Source of the DNA: Microbacterium murale
GTDB lineage: Bacteria > Actinomycetota > Actinomycetes > Actinomycetales > Microbacteriaceae
NCBI RefSeq assembly: GCF_014635185.1
Contig: NZ_BMCM01000002.1
Span: forward strand, 62,001 to 126,000
Length of the DNA: 64,000 bases
Direction of reading: 5' to 3'
In this document: piece after piece, positions 29,643 through 39,884 of the stretch
Position numbering within the stretch: position 1 is the stretch's first letter
How the letters are laid out: every line of letters starts with the position of its first letter
Program-made: the position numbers and the translations under genes
Notes under the pieces: generated by a model
Databases searched by the model: none
The model's input: the letters and a program-made list of their open reading frames with translations, nothing else
What the model was told of the DNA's origin: nothing

Positions 29643-30304
29643 TCCGATTCGACATCGATCCGTACGCGCCGGACGGCGATGAGGCACGACGCTGGGCCGA
29701 GCAGGAGTTGCAGAACCAGCGCTACGCCGACGCCAAGCCGACGTGGTTCGACTATCTGGCCGAAGACGTCGCGGAATTCATCAGCGGCCTGTTCTCGCCC
29801 GACACCGGCCAGCAGGTGGGGAATGTGGCGTTGATCATCGTCACGGTGGTCATCGTGGCCGCGCTCATCACCGTGCTGATCCTCTGGGGTCGGCCACGCG
29901 GATCACGTCGGGTGAGGCGCCCCGGGACCGATCTGCTCGGTGAACGCGATCGTCGCACGGCGGCGCAGCTTCGGGCGGATGCTGCGCGCAGCGCCCGTGA
30001 GGGCGATTGGGACACCGCGACCGTGCTGCGCTTCCGCGCCCTCGCCCGTGCGCTGCTCGAACGCGACATCATCGATCCCGCCCCGGGTGCGACCGCGCAG
30101 GCGATCGCCCGTGAAGCCGCGGTCGCCTTCGGCGCGCAGCGCGTCGAGCTGACTGCGGCGGCGAGTGCCTTCGACGATGTGCGCTACCTGCGCAGACCGG
30201 CATCCGAACAGAGCTATCTGGCCCTCGCCGAGACCGATGATCGGCTGGCATCGCTGCATCCCTCACTCATCGGCCCCACCTCACCCCAGGCGGTGCCCGC
30301 GTGA
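29639..30304 (+). CDS. DUF4129 domain-containing membrane protein
   Basis: 221 residues: N-terminal amphipathic segment, one membrane helix (about 58-82), and a C-terminal DUF4129 region (about 108-205; RADAARSAREGDWDTATVLRFRALARALLERDII and FDDVRYLRRPASEQSYLALAETDDRL-like core). DUF4129 is typically found with transglutaminase-like, MoxR and DUF58 partners. GTG start overlapping the preceding stop; the much longer in-frame extension upstream is a shadow. Confidence 0.85.
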   Translation: MIRFDIDPYAPDGDEARRWAEQELQNQRYADAKPTWFDYLAEDVAEFISGLFSPDTGQQVGNVALIIVTVVIVAALITVLILWGRPRGSRRVRRPGTDLLGERDRRTAAQLRADAARSAREGDWDTATVLRFRALARALLERDIIDPAPGATAQAIAREAAVAFGAQRVELTAAASAFDDVRYLRRPASEQSYLALAETDDRLASLHPSLIGPTSPQAVPA

Positions 30305-31505
30305 CGATGACGGCAGAGCCGGTTGCCGAGGCGGCGGAGCGCGCGCCCAGCACGGCCGTGCGTGAGAAGGGGCGCCTGCGCTCCGCGCTCGGATGGGCGG
30401 CCATCGCCGCTCTCGTCATCGTGTTCGCGCTCTTCATCGGGAGCATCACCATCAACGCGCCTGGCTCACGAGGAGCGCTCGACCCGGAGAGCGCAGACGA
30501 GTCCGGTGCCCTCGCGCTCGCCGAACTGCTGCGCGATCAGGGCGTCGACATCACGATCACGCGCACCCGCTCCGAGGCCGCGGCCGCGCTCGATGCCGAC
30601 AGCACGCTCGTGATGGCCGACCCGTTCGCGCTGTCCGATCAGGCGGTCGAAGACCTCATCGCGCCGGCCGATCGCACGGTCATCCTCTCCAGCGCGAGCC
30701 GTCTGCTTCGGATCCTGGAGCTCGGCGAGAACGCTCCGGCCACCTCCGACGCCGACGTGAACGCGCAGTGCGGTCTGCCCGAACTCGCCAATGTCGGCGC
30801 CGTGCATCCCGACCGCTTCTTCACCCCCGCCGACGGCGTCACCGGGTGCTACACGGACACCGACGGCGCAGCGGCGCTGCTCGTCGATGACAGCGGCGAC
30901 CGCCGTGTCGCACTCATCGAAGGCAGTGCGCTGTTCGGCAACGAGCACCTCGCCGAGAACGGGAACGCTGCCCTCGGACTCGCCCTGCTCGGCCAGAGCG
31001 ACCACGTCGTCTGGTACGTCCCCTCGTTCGACGACAGCGACATCGAAGCCCAGAGCGTCGACACTCTCGCCGCGCTCACACCGGAATGGGTGACACCGGC
31101 GATCCTCCTGCTTCTGTTCGCCGGCATCGTGGCCGGAATCGCACGCGGCCAGCGCTTCGGTCCCCTCGTCGCGGAGACACTGCCGGTGACCGTCCGGGCA
31201 TCCGAGACCATGCACGGTCGCGCGCGCCTCACCGCGAAGGCCGCTGATGCCGCACACGCCGCGCGAGCGCTGCGCGATGGCTCACTGCGGCGCCTCGCCG
31301 CACGCCTCGGCCTGACGGCACGGTCGACGCCGTCCGAGATCGCGGATGCCGCAAGCGACCGGCTGCGCATTCCACGCGGCTCGCTGCACCAGTTACTCGC
31401 CGGTGATCTGCCCTCGAGCGACTCCGAACTGATCGACACCGCACGGCGGCTCGCCGAACTCGAAACGGCGGTCGAGACCGCCGTGCACGTGGAAAGGAAC
31501 ACACC

Positions 31506-31509
<4 letters not shown>
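30301..31509 (+). CDS. DUF4350 domain-containing membrane protein
   Basis: 402 residues: membrane helices near 31-50 and 263-283 enclose an extracellular domain resembling a GATase-like DUF4350 fold (ESADESGALALAELLRDQGVDI, TLVMADPFAL, ALIEGSALFGNEHLAENGNAALGL). The cytoplasmic C-terminus is helical. GTG start overlapping the DUF4129 stop. Third gene of the MoxR operon; function unknown, presumed partner of the MoxR ATPase complex. Confidence 0.85.
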
Positions 31510-32492
<983 letters not shown>

Positions 32493-32493
32493 G

Positions 32494-33801
32494 GTGTTCG
32501 TCTCCATCCGTCTCGCCGCAGCCATCGGGCTCGGCATCATCCCCCTCGTCGCGTTCACCGCGGCGGGGGTGCCAGTGTGGGCGGTGCTCTGCGGGTGGCT
32601 GCTGCTGTGCGGCATCCTGCTCGTCGTCGACATCTCCTCGGCGGCATCCGCACGGGCAGTGACGGTGACCAGACGCGTGCCGGCGCGTGCCCGGATGGGT
32701 GAACCCGTGACGGCGAGCGTCGCGATCCACAACCACGGAGCGCGAACCATGAACGCGCTGCTGCGCGACGCGTGGCAGCCGACAGCCGGTGCGGATCCCG
32801 CGCGACTGCATGTGAGGATCCCCGCGGGCGAACGACGCAGGGTGGAAGTGCCGCTGCTCCCCCGCCGCCGCGGCGAGCTCGTGAGCGAGTTCGTGTTCAT
32901 CCGCTCCCGCGGACCGCTGGGACTCGGTGGCCGTCAGGCCCGCCACGAAGTACGAGGCGCGACCAGGGTGCTCCCCGCGTTCTCCTCCCGCAAGCACCTG
33001 CCCTCGCGTCTCGCGCGTCTGAGGGAGCTCGACGGCAACACCAGCATCCAGGTGCGGGGCCAGGGCACCGAGTTCGACTCGCTGCGCGAGTACGTGCGCG
33101 GTGACGACGTGCGTTCGATCGACTGGCGCGCGACGGCGAGAGCAGGAACGACCATGCTGCGCACGTGGCGCCCCGAACGCGACCGCCACGTGGTGATCCT
33201 GATCGACACGGGTCGAACCGCCGCGGCGCGCGTCGGCGACGGCACTCGACTGGATGCTGCGCTGGAGGCATCACTCCTGCTCGCGGCGCTCGCGACCAGG
33301 GCAGGCGATCACGTGCACCTGCTGCTGTACGACCGCGTCGTGCGCGCCCGGGTCACCGGTATCGATGGAGCAGGGCTCCTTCCCGCCATGACGGATGCCA
33401 TGGCGCCCGTGCATGCGCGACTGGTCGACACCGACTGGTCCGGCGCGTTCGCCGCGATCCGCCCACTCACGACGCGGCCATCGCTCGTCGTCGTCCTGAC
33501 GGCACAGGACGCCGCGGAGTCCGCTCGTGGATTCCTCGGCGCGTTCCCCACTCCGTCGCGAGCGACCACGGTGCTGGTCGGATCAGTGACGGACGATGCC
33601 GTCGGCGAGCTGGCGCAGCAGCGCTCCTCGCGCGAGGACATCTACCTCGCCGCGGCCGCCGAGCGCACTCTTCGTGACGCCGAGAACGTCGCGGACGCGA
33701 TCCGGCGCGCGGGCGGAGAGGCGATCACGGCAGACCCGGAGTCGCTGCCCCCGAAGATCGCCGACCGCTATCTCGAGCTCAAGGCCGCCGGCCGTCTGTA
33801 G
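32494..33801 (+). CDS. DUF58 domain-containing protein
   Basis: 435 residues: two N-terminal membrane helices (about 5-22 and 27-46), a beta-rich segment (60-150), the DUF58 signature FDSLREYVRGDDVRSIDWRATAR (about 195-217) and a vWA-like domain starting VVILIDTG. GTG start one base after the MoxR stop. MoxR/DUF58 pairs occur widely and affect envelope or stress traits in some species, but the substrate is unknown. Last gene of the operon. Confidence 0.9.
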   Translation: MFVSIRLAAAIGLGIIPLVAFTAAGVPVWAVLCGWLLLCGILLVVDISSAASARAVTVTRRVPARARMGEPVTASVAIHNHGARTMNALLRDAWQPTAGADPARLHVRIPAGERRRVEVPLLPRRRGELVSEFVFIRSRGPLGLGGRQARHEVRGATRVLPAFSSRKHLPSRLARLRELDGNTSIQVRGQGTEFDSLREYVRGDDVRSIDWRATARAGTTMLRTWRPERDRHVVILIDTGRTAAARVGDGTRLDAALEASLLLAALATRAGDHVHLLLYDRVVRARVTGIDGAGLLPAMTDAMAPVHARLVDTDWSGAFAAIRPLTTRPSLVVVLTAQDAAESARGFLGAFPTPSRATTVLVGSVTDDAVGELAQQRSSREDIYLAAAAERTLRDAENVADAIRRAGGEAITADPESLPPKIADRYLELKAAGRL

Positions 33802-33810
33802 TCCGCTCAT

Positions 33811-33860
33811 CTGACTGATTCCTTTTTGCGAATCATTCAGAACAGTGCCAGACTGGACCC
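33811..33860 (+). promoter_or_regulatory. furA-katA promoter with Fur/CatR-type operator
   Basis: TTGCGA (33826-33831), 17 bases, then CAGACT (33849-33854) ends six bases before the furA ATG, giving a leaderless mRNA. A 30-bp imperfect palindrome (33811-33840, core TGATTC-N8-GAATCA, arms extended to 11 bases with one mismatch) covers the -35. This is the position of the FurA/CatR autoregulatory operator of actinobacterial furA-kat operons. Confidence 0.75.
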
Positions 33861-34292
33861 ATGGAGATGACGTCAGCGGCACCCGAGCGCCTGCGGGCCG
33901 CAGGGCTGCGCGTCACCGTCCAGCGCGTCGCGGTTCTCGAAGCGCTGACCGCACGCCCGCACGCATCGGCCGAGACCGTGTACTCCCGGCTTCGGGGCGA
34001 TCTCAGCGGCGTCGCGCTGCCCACCGTCCACGGCATCCTGAACGACCTCACCGGTGCAGGCATCGTCCGCCGCGTGAGCCTTCCTGATGCGGCGAGCGCC
34101 CTCTACGAGGTGCAGGACGACTTCGACAACCACCACCACCTGCAGTGCGTGGAGTGCGGCCGGGTGGAAGACGTCGCCTGCGCCGTGGGCGAAGCGCCCT
34201 GCCTGCACCCCTCCCACGACCACGGGATGCGAATCCTCGAAGCCACTGTGACCTACCGAGCCATCTGCTCCGATTGCGAAAGGAAGAAGTGA
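33861..34292 (+). CDS. furA: Fur-family peroxide-responsive repressor (FurA/CatR)
   Basis: 143 residues: winged helix (1-85; LRAAGLRVTVQRVAVLEAL, LPTVHGILNDLTGAGIV) and a metal-binding dimerisation half with HHHLQCVECG, HPSHDHG and a terminal ICSDC (two CxxC-type pairs for structural zinc). FurA/CatR repressors are inactivated by H2O2 through metal-catalysed oxidation and derepress the adjacent catalase. ATG set by the leaderless -10. Stop TGA is immediately followed by the katA ATG. Confidence 0.92.
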   Translation: MEMTSAAPERLRAAGLRVTVQRVAVLEALTARPHASAETVYSRLRGDLSGVALPTVHGILNDLTGAGIVRRVSLPDAASALYEVQDDFDNHHHLQCVECGRVEDVACAVGEAPCLHPSHDHGMRILEATVTYRAICSDCERKK

Positions 34293-35792
34293 ATGACTGA
34301 CAAGACTTTCACCACCACCCAGACCGGCACACCGGTCGCCAGCGACGCCCACTCGCTGACCTCCGGTGCCGACGGCATCACCGCGCTGCACGACCGCTAC
34401 CTCGTCGAGAAGCTCGCCTCGTTCAACCGCGAGCGCGTGCCGGAGCGCAACCCGCACGCCAAGGGCGGCGGCGCGTTCGGCGAGTTCGTCGTCACCGAGG
34501 ACGTCTCGCAGTACACCCGCGCTGCCGTGTTCCAGCCCGGGGCGACGAGCGAGACGCTGCTGCGCTTCTCCTCCGTCGCCGGTGAGCAGGGCTCGCCCGA
34601 CACCTGGCGCGATGTGCGCGGCTTCGCCCTGCGCTTCTACACCACCGAGGGCAACCTCGACATCGTCGGCAACAACACCCCGACGTTCTTCCTGCGCGAC
34701 GGCATCAAGTTCCCCGACTTCATCCACTCGCAGAAGCGCCTGACCGGTTCGGCCCTGCGCGACGCCGACATGCAGTGGGACTTCTGGACCCTCTCCCCCG
34801 AGTCCGCGCACCAGGTCAGCTACGTCATGGGAGATCGCGGCCTACCGCGCTCGTGGCGCCACATGAACGGCTACGGTTCGCACACGTACCAGTGGGTCAA
34901 CGCCGAGGGCGAGCGCTTCTGGGTGCAGTACCACTTCCTCACCCAGCAGGGTGTCGAGCCGATGTTCGCCGACGAGGCCGAGCGCATCGCCGGTCAGGAC
35001 TCCGACTACTACCGTCGCGACCTGTACGACGCCATCGAGCGCGGCGAGAACCCGTCGTGGGACGTCTACGTGCAGGTCATGCCATACGAAGAGGCGAAGG
35101 ACTACCGCTTCAACCCGTTCGATCTGACCAAGATCTGGTCGAAGAAGGACTACCCGCGCATCAAGGTCGGCACGTTCACGCTGAACCGCAACCCGAAGAA
35201 CTTCTTCGCCGAGATCGAGCAGGCCGCGTTCTCGCCCGGCAACCAGGTCCCCGGCACCGGCATCTCGCCGGACAAGATGCTGATGGCCCGCGCCTTCGCC
35301 TACGCGGATGCACAGCGCTACCGCATCGGCACGAACTACAACCAGCTGCCGGTGAACCAGCCGCATGCCGCCGTCGTGAGCAATTACATGCACGAGGGCA
35401 ACATGCAGTACCACTTCAACACCGCAGAGCACCGCGTCTACACGCCGAACTCGTACGGTGCTGCCGGTGGTCCGGAGGCCGACCCTGCACGCGGGGTCGA
35501 GGCCAGCTGGGAGACCGACGGCGCCCTCATCCGCACCGCCGCGACCCTGCACTCGGAGGACGATGACTTCGGCCAGGCACGCACCCTGATCACCGAGGTG
35601 TTCAACGATGAGGAGCGTCAGCGTTTCATCGAGACACTCGCCGGGCAGTACCAGGCCCTCACTGTTCCCGCCATCCAGGAGCGCTTCTTCTGGTACTGGG
35701 GCCAGGTCGACCAGGACACGGCCGACAAGGTGCGCGCCCTCGCGCTGAGCACCGCGGACGCTTCGGCGGACCCGGTGGGCGTCGGCGAGTAA
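34293..35792 (+). CDS. katA: Monofunctional haem catalase (clade 3-like size)
   Basis: 499 residues. The distal histidine lies in [13 protein letters not shown] (His55), the distal asparagine in [24 protein letters not shown]-like segment, and the proximal haem tyrosine in [14 protein letters not shown] (RxFxYxD). It converts H2O2 to water and oxygen in the cytoplasm. AGGAAGAAG precedes the ATG. Co-transcribed with furA and therefore peroxide-inducible. Confidence 0.97.
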   Translation: MTDKTFTTTQTGTPVASDAHSLTSGADGITALHDRYLVEKLASFNRERVPERNPHAKGGGAFGEFVVTEDVSQYTRAAVFQPGATSETLLRFSSVAGEQGSPDTWRDVRGFALRFYTTEGNLDIVGNNTPTFFLRDGIKFPDFIHSQKRLTGSALRDADMQWDFWTLSPESAHQVSYVMGDRGLPRSWRHMNGYGSHTYQWVNAEGERFWVQYHFLTQQGVEPMFADEAERIAGQDSDYYRRDLYDAIERGENPSWDVYVQVMPYEEAKDYRFNPFDLTKIWSKKDYPRIKVGTFTLNRNPKNFFAEIEQAAFSPGNQVPGTGISPDKMLMARAFAYADAQRYRIGTNYNQLPVNQPHAAVVSNYMHEGNMQYHFNTAEHRVYTPNSYGAAGGPEADPARGVEASWETDGALIRTAATLHSEDDDFGQARTLITEVFNDEERQRFIETLAGQYQALTVPAIQERFFWYWGQVDQDTADKVRALALSTADASADPVGVGE

Positions 35793-35810
35793 GGACACAC
35801 CGTTCAGGGA

Positions 35811-35836
35811 GGGTCGGATGCTTCGGCATCCGGCCC
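35811..35836 (+). terminator. katA terminator
   Basis: An 11-bp stem with one G-U pair (35811-35821 and 35826-35836) is closed by a TTCG tetraloop, 18 bases after the catalase stop. Confidence 0.7.
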
Positions 35837-35976
35837 TTCGTCGTCGGTGCGGCCGTGCGTCCGCTGTGAGAACGCTGAGTGCCCTTCGGCGCGCCTCCCT
35901 CATCGATACTCGCCCGGCGTGGAAGATGTGCCGTGAATTCGGTCAACTTCGACTCGAACCGATGAGAGGGAATCCC

Positions 35977-36741
35977 ATGAGTGAATCACTCGCCGAAGCC
36001 GCGCCTCCGACACCGTCGGTCGGCGCTCGACTCACTGCCGAAGCGCTCGGCACCTTCCTGCTGGTGTTCGGCGGCGTCGGCACCGCACTGTTCGCCTCAA
36101 ACCACTTCACCGACCCCGGATCGGGATCCGCCGTCTACGTGGCCGTCGCATTCGCGTTCGGTCTCACGGTCGTCGTCGGCGTGTACGCCTTCGGTCCGAT
36201 CTCCGGCGGGCACTTCAACCCGGCAGTCAGCCTCGGCCTCGCCGCCGCCGGCCGACTTCCGTGGCGGGACGTCCCCGGCTACATCATCGCCCAGATCGTC
36301 GGCGGACTCATCGCGAGCACCGCGCTCGTGCTGATCGGTCTGTTCGGTCCGGACGGCTGGCTGACCACCGCGCAGGATGCCGGCTTCGCCAGCAACGGCT
36401 GGGGTGAGCACTCCCCGGGCGGATTCGGGATGTGGGGCGCGATCATCATCGAGGTGATCCTTACCGCGATCTTCCTCTTCGTGATCCTCGGAACGACGCA
36501 CAAGCTGCGCCCGACCCCGTTCGCAGGACTGGCGATCGGCCTCACACTGACGCTGATCCACCTCATCAGCATCCCCGTCGACAACACCTCGGTGAACCCG
36601 GCACGCTCGATCGCCGCGGCGGTCTACGGCGGAGTCGGCCCGCTTTCTCAGCTGTGGGTCTTCCTGGTGTTCCCGATCGTCGGCGCACTGATCGCGGGCT
36701 TCGCGTACAAGACGCTGCTCGACGGCACGAAGAAGGTCTGA
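35977..36741 (+). CDS. aqpZ: Aquaporin Z-type MIP channel
   Basis: 254 residues, six membrane helices and two re-entrant NPA loops (GHFNPAVS, 81-83; SVNPARSI, 207-209). The second loop's Arg (NPAR) and narrow-filter pattern fit a water channel rather than a glycerol facilitator. The start was placed at ATG 35977, six bases after GAGAGGGA; the longer frame upstream is non-coding. Its position directly after katA raises the possibility of H2O2 permeation. Confidence 0.93.
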   Translation: MSESLAEAAPPTPSVGARLTAEALGTFLLVFGGVGTALFASNHFTDPGSGSAVYVAVAFAFGLTVVVGVYAFGPISGGHFNPAVSLGLAAAGRLPWRDVPGYIIAQIVGGLIASTALVLIGLFGPDGWLTTAQDAGFASNGWGEHSPGGFGMWGAIIIEVILTAIFLFVILGTTHKLRPTPFAGLAIGLTLTLIHLISIPVDNTSVNPARSIAAAVYGGVGPLSQLWVFLVFPIVGALIAGFAYKTLLDGTKKV

Positions 36742-36770
36742 CCGCCGTATCCACGACGATGCACGAAGAA

Positions 36771-36802
36771 GATCCCGCCTCCGGTTCGCCGGGGGCGGGA
36801 TC
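36771..36802. terminator. Bidirectional terminator between aqpZ and the SpoIIM-like gene
   Basis: A 14-bp stem with one wobble pair (36771-36784 and 36789-36802) closed by TTCG, followed by GTTCT on the plus strand, lies between convergent genes. Confidence 0.75.
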
Positions 36803-36808
36803 GTTCTG

Positions 36809-37825
36809 TCAGCCGGCGACGAGCTGCGGCGTACCGGCCTCGTACTCGAGCAGATCGCCGCGTTCGCCGCGGCGATGGGCCCGACCGCCGACGAGCAGCA
36901 TGTAGACGAGGAACGCGGCGAGGGCGGCAGCGCCGATGCCGATCTTGACCGGCCACGGCAACGACCACCCCGTCACGAAACCCTCCACGAGTCCCGACAG
37001 GAACAGCGCGAACACCAGGCCGATCGCCACTGTCGCGAGAGCTCTTCCCTCCTGGGCGAGTGCGGTCGCGCGGCTGCGCCGCCCCGGTGCCACCCAGGCC
37101 CAGAACAGGTGCAGTCCGCCGGCTGCCGCGACGAAGATGCTCGTCATCTCCAGCATCCCGTGCGGAAGGATGTAGAGCACCATCACATCGAGCCGGTCGT
37201 GCACCGCCATGACGGCCGCCGACACGCCTAACCCGAACGCATTCTGCGCGATCGCGTAGATCGGCCAGATCCCGGTGACGCCGAACAGCACGCACTGCAC
37301 GGCGATCCACGCATTGTTCGTCCACACCATCCCGGCGAACACCGCGGCGGGGTTGTCGGTGTAGTACCCGGTGAAGCTCTCCTCGGCGTACTGCTCGAGG
37401 AAGTCAGCGGGTCCGAGTGTGGCGACGAGCGCCGGATCGCCGGATATCCACGCCGCGACGCCGACGGTGATCGCGATGAAGCACAGCGCGATCACGAGCG
37501 TGGTCCATCGCAGCCGGTACAGCGCGGCCGGCAGCTGGTCGGTGAAGAACCGGGCCGTCTGCGTGAGGATGCTGTCGGACGCACCCGTCAACCGCAGTCG
37601 CGCCTTCGCGAGGATCGAGGACACGTACGCGCCCTGCGGAGACTCCCCCACTGAGGTCTTCAGCTCGGCGAGGTCTGCGGATGCTGCGCGATACCGCACG
37701 ATGAGCTCGTCCACTCCGTCGCCGTCGAGTCGCTGGCGGCTGAGTTCGTCCAGCCGCTCCCACTCGGTACGGCGGGCATCGCTGAGAGCATCGGCATCCA
37801 CCTGATTTACTGTACTCATGTCCAT
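36809..37825 (-). CDS. SpoIIM-family (DUF95) membrane protein
   Basis: About 338 residues: a helical cytoplasmic N-terminus (1-105) followed by about six membrane helices. The SpoIIM-like core (AVFAGMVWTNNAWIAVQCVLFG, HGMLEMTSIFVAAAGGL with the conserved HG-x-(L/P)-E) is clear. The family is named for an endospore engulfment protein but is widespread in non-sporulating actinobacteria beside RDD and MoxR/DUF58 genes. ATG 37825 follows TATCGA (37831-37836); ATG 37819 two codons later is the alternative. It is divergent from, and overlaps the 5' end of, the RDD gene. Confidence 0.86.
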   Translation of the reverse strand: MDMSTVNQVDADALSDARRTEWERLDELSRQRLDGDGVDELIVRYRAASADLAELKTSVGESPQGAYVSSILAKARLRLTGASDSILTQTARFFTDQLPAALYRLRWTTLVIALCFIAITVGVAAWISGDPALVATLGPADFLEQYAEESFTGYYTDNPAAVFAGMVWTNNAWIAVQCVLFGVTGIWPIYAIAQNAFGLGVSAAVMAVHDRLDVMVLYILPHGMLEMTSIFVAAAGGLHLFWAWVAPGRRSRATALAQEGRALATVAIGLVFALFLSGLVEGFVTGWSLPWPVKIGIGAAALAAFLVYMLLVGGRAHRRGERGDLLEYEAGTPQLVAG

Positions 37826-38627
37826 GCCGATCGATACCGCCGACGAGGTGCTCTCAGGCGAAGCCGTCGCTATCGACGTGCAGCCGCTCAGCTTCTTCAT
37901 GCGCGCCCTCGGCGCCCTGATCGACGTGATCATCAGCTGGGTCCTGTTCCTGCTGTTCCTCTGGTTGCGCATGTGGCTGCTGGGCAGCGGCATCGTCGAT
38001 GCATCGATCGACGGCATCATGAACGTGACGGCGATCGTCGTGTGCTTCGTGGTGGTGCCGATCGTGGTCGAGCTCGCGACGCGGGGGCGCAGTCTCGGAC
38101 GCCTTGCGGTCGGCGGTCGCATCGTGCGCCTGGACGGTGGTGCCGCCGGGTTCCGGCACGCATTCATCCGCGCCCTGGTCGGCGTGCTGGAGATCTACAT
38201 GACGTTCGGCGCGATCGCGATCCTCGCCGGTGCGTTCACCGCACGATCGCAGCGGCTCGGCGATCTGGTCGCGGGCACGTACAGCCAGCGCGTGCGCACC
38301 CCGAGGCTCGTCCCCCTCGCCCCGGTGATGCCGCAGCCACTCGCAGGGTGGGCCCAGATCGCCGATGTCGCGCGGATGCCGGATCGCCTGGCGCGGCGCA
38401 TCTCGCAGTTCCTGCAGCACGCTGAGCGGATGTCACCACCCGCCCGCGCACGGATCGCCCAGGAGCTCGTGACCGAGACGGCCCGCTACGTGTCGCCGCA
38501 GCCGGTCGCCCACCCGGAGCAGCTTCTGATCGCCATCACGGTGCTGCGTCGTGAACGCGAGCGTCGCGCACTGGCGATCGCCGACGCCAGGGCCGAGAAG
38601 CTCACCGGGCGCCACGTCGGCGTCTGA
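37818..38627 (+). CDS. RDD-family membrane protein
   Basis: 269 residues: an RDD domain (about 23-155) with three membrane helices and the Arg/Asp signatures FFMRALGALIDVIISW and ATRGRSLGRLAVGGRIV, then a soluble helical C-terminus of about 110 residues (IAQELVTETARYVSPQPVAHPEQLLIAITVLRRER-like). RDD proteins are poorly characterised transporter- or channel-like proteins. ATG 37818 is used; ATG 37824 has the better leaderless spacing (TGTACT 37811-37816, seven bases). Divergent from the SpoIIM-like gene. Confidence 0.86.
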   Translation: MSMPIDTADEVLSGEAVAIDVQPLSFFMRALGALIDVIISWVLFLLFLWLRMWLLGSGIVDASIDGIMNVTAIVVCFVVVPIVVELATRGRSLGRLAVGGRIVRLDGGAAGFRHAFIRALVGVLEIYMTFGAIAILAGAFTARSQRLGDLVAGTYSQRVRTPRLVPLAPVMPQPLAGWAQIADVARMPDRLARRISQFLQHAERMSPPARARIAQELVTETARYVSPQPVAHPEQLLIAITVLRRERERRALAIADARAEKLTGRHVGV

Positions 38628-38669
38628 GAGCCTTCCTCGGGCACAGCGCGTGCACGCCGCCGCGGCCGG

Positions 38670-39884
38670 TCAGAACCGGATCGCGTCGATCACCTTCACG
38701 CGCAGCGCCACGAGCGCGGGGATGAAGCCCGCCACGGCGCCGACGACGACGGATGCCACGAGCCCCGTGATCGCAGCGCGCATCGGGAAGGGCGGCACAT
38801 CCTGCATGCCCTGGAACATGGCCGGGATGACCCAGTCCGAGCGAAGGATCGCGACGACGACCGCGATGCCGATGATCCCCGCGACGGTGGTCGCGACCAG
38901 GCTCTCCAGCAGCACCGAGACGAACACGCGCCCGGCAGTGGCCCCGAAGGCGCGTCGCACGCCGATCTCGCGCACGCGCTGACGCATGGCGACGAGTTGG
39001 ATGTTGATCAGGCTCAAGGCGCCGAGTGCCAGGATGAGAATGGCGATGCCGCCGGTGATGAGCTCGAACGTCCGCATGGATTCCGCCATGCCCGGTGTCG
39101 CACCCCAATCGGTGCGACTGACGGAGACGACCTGCCCGTCCGGCAGCCCTGCCCGCAGATCCATTGCCAGCACGGGACCGATCTCGGCGGACTCATCGGC
39201 GCCGACCCAGATCTCGTACTGGGGCCATGCGCCTTCGGGCAGGCTGTCGACGCGGTCGCGATACGAGTCATAGAGCACGTCGATCCGCAGCTCCTCGTCG
39301 CCGAACCCCTGACGAGGTACGACGCCGATCACCTGAAAGGTGCCACCGGCGTCGCCGGTGATCGTGATTGTCGGATGCTGATCCATCGGCACACGACCGG
39401 TCCGCTCCCACAGCGCTTCCGTGACGATCACGGGAGGCGCCAGGGCCGCGGTGTCATCTGCTCTGAACCAGCGTCCTTCCAGGAGCTGCTCCCGATGGAT
39501 CTGCGAGTAGGCCGGATCAAGCAGGCGCCCGTTCACTTCGACGATTCCGTCCGGCAGCTGCGCACCGAACATCACACCCTGCGCGACCCTGGCGGTATGG
39601 CTGAAGCCGAACCGCTCAGAGACCCGCTCGAACCGGTCGCCGAACGCGTCGAAATCGACGGGGTCGCCGTTCTCGGTGCTGACGCTCACGACGATCGTCG
39701 CCGCCCTGCCGCCCCAGCGGTCGGACTGCTCGGTCTGATACTGCTGCTGATACTCCGAGAAGGCGATCACAGCGGTGAGCGCGGCGACCGAGACCGCGAT
39801 GCCGATCAGACTCAGCAGCACGCGCAGCTTGTGCACTCTGATCTCGGCCCATGCGTCGGCCAGCGCGCCGAGGAACCCGCTCAT
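38670..39884 (-). CDS. MacB-type ABC transporter permease
   Basis: 404 residues: N-terminal membrane helix (about 20-42), a large extracytoplasmic MacB_PCD domain (45-270), and three C-terminal helices of the FtsX family (about 280-305, 328-355, 372-395), with the coupling motif REIGVRRAFGATAGRVFVSVLLESL. ATG overlaps the stop of the ATPase gene. Together with the ATPase and adaptor it forms a type VII mechanotransmission exporter, probably for a peptide, lipid or drug. Confidence 0.92.
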   Translation of the reverse strand: MSGFLGALADAWAEIRVHKLRVLLSLIGIAVSVAALTAVIAFSEYQQQYQTEQSDRWGGRAATIVVSVSTENGDPVDFDAFGDRFERVSERFGFSHTARVAQGVMFGAQLPDGIVEVNGRLLDPAYSQIHREQLLEGRWFRADDTAALAPPVIVTEALWERTGRVPMDQHPTITITGDAGGTFQVIGVVPRQGFGDEELRIDVLYDSYRDRVDSLPEGAWPQYEIWVGADESAEIGPVLAMDLRAGLPDGQVVSVSRTDWGATPGMAESMRTFELITGGIAILILALGALSLINIQLVAMRQRVREIGVRRAFGATAGRVFVSVLLESLVATTVAGIIGIAVVVAILRSDWVIPAMFQGMQDVPPFPMRAAITGLVASVVVGAVAGFIPALVALRVKVIDAIRF

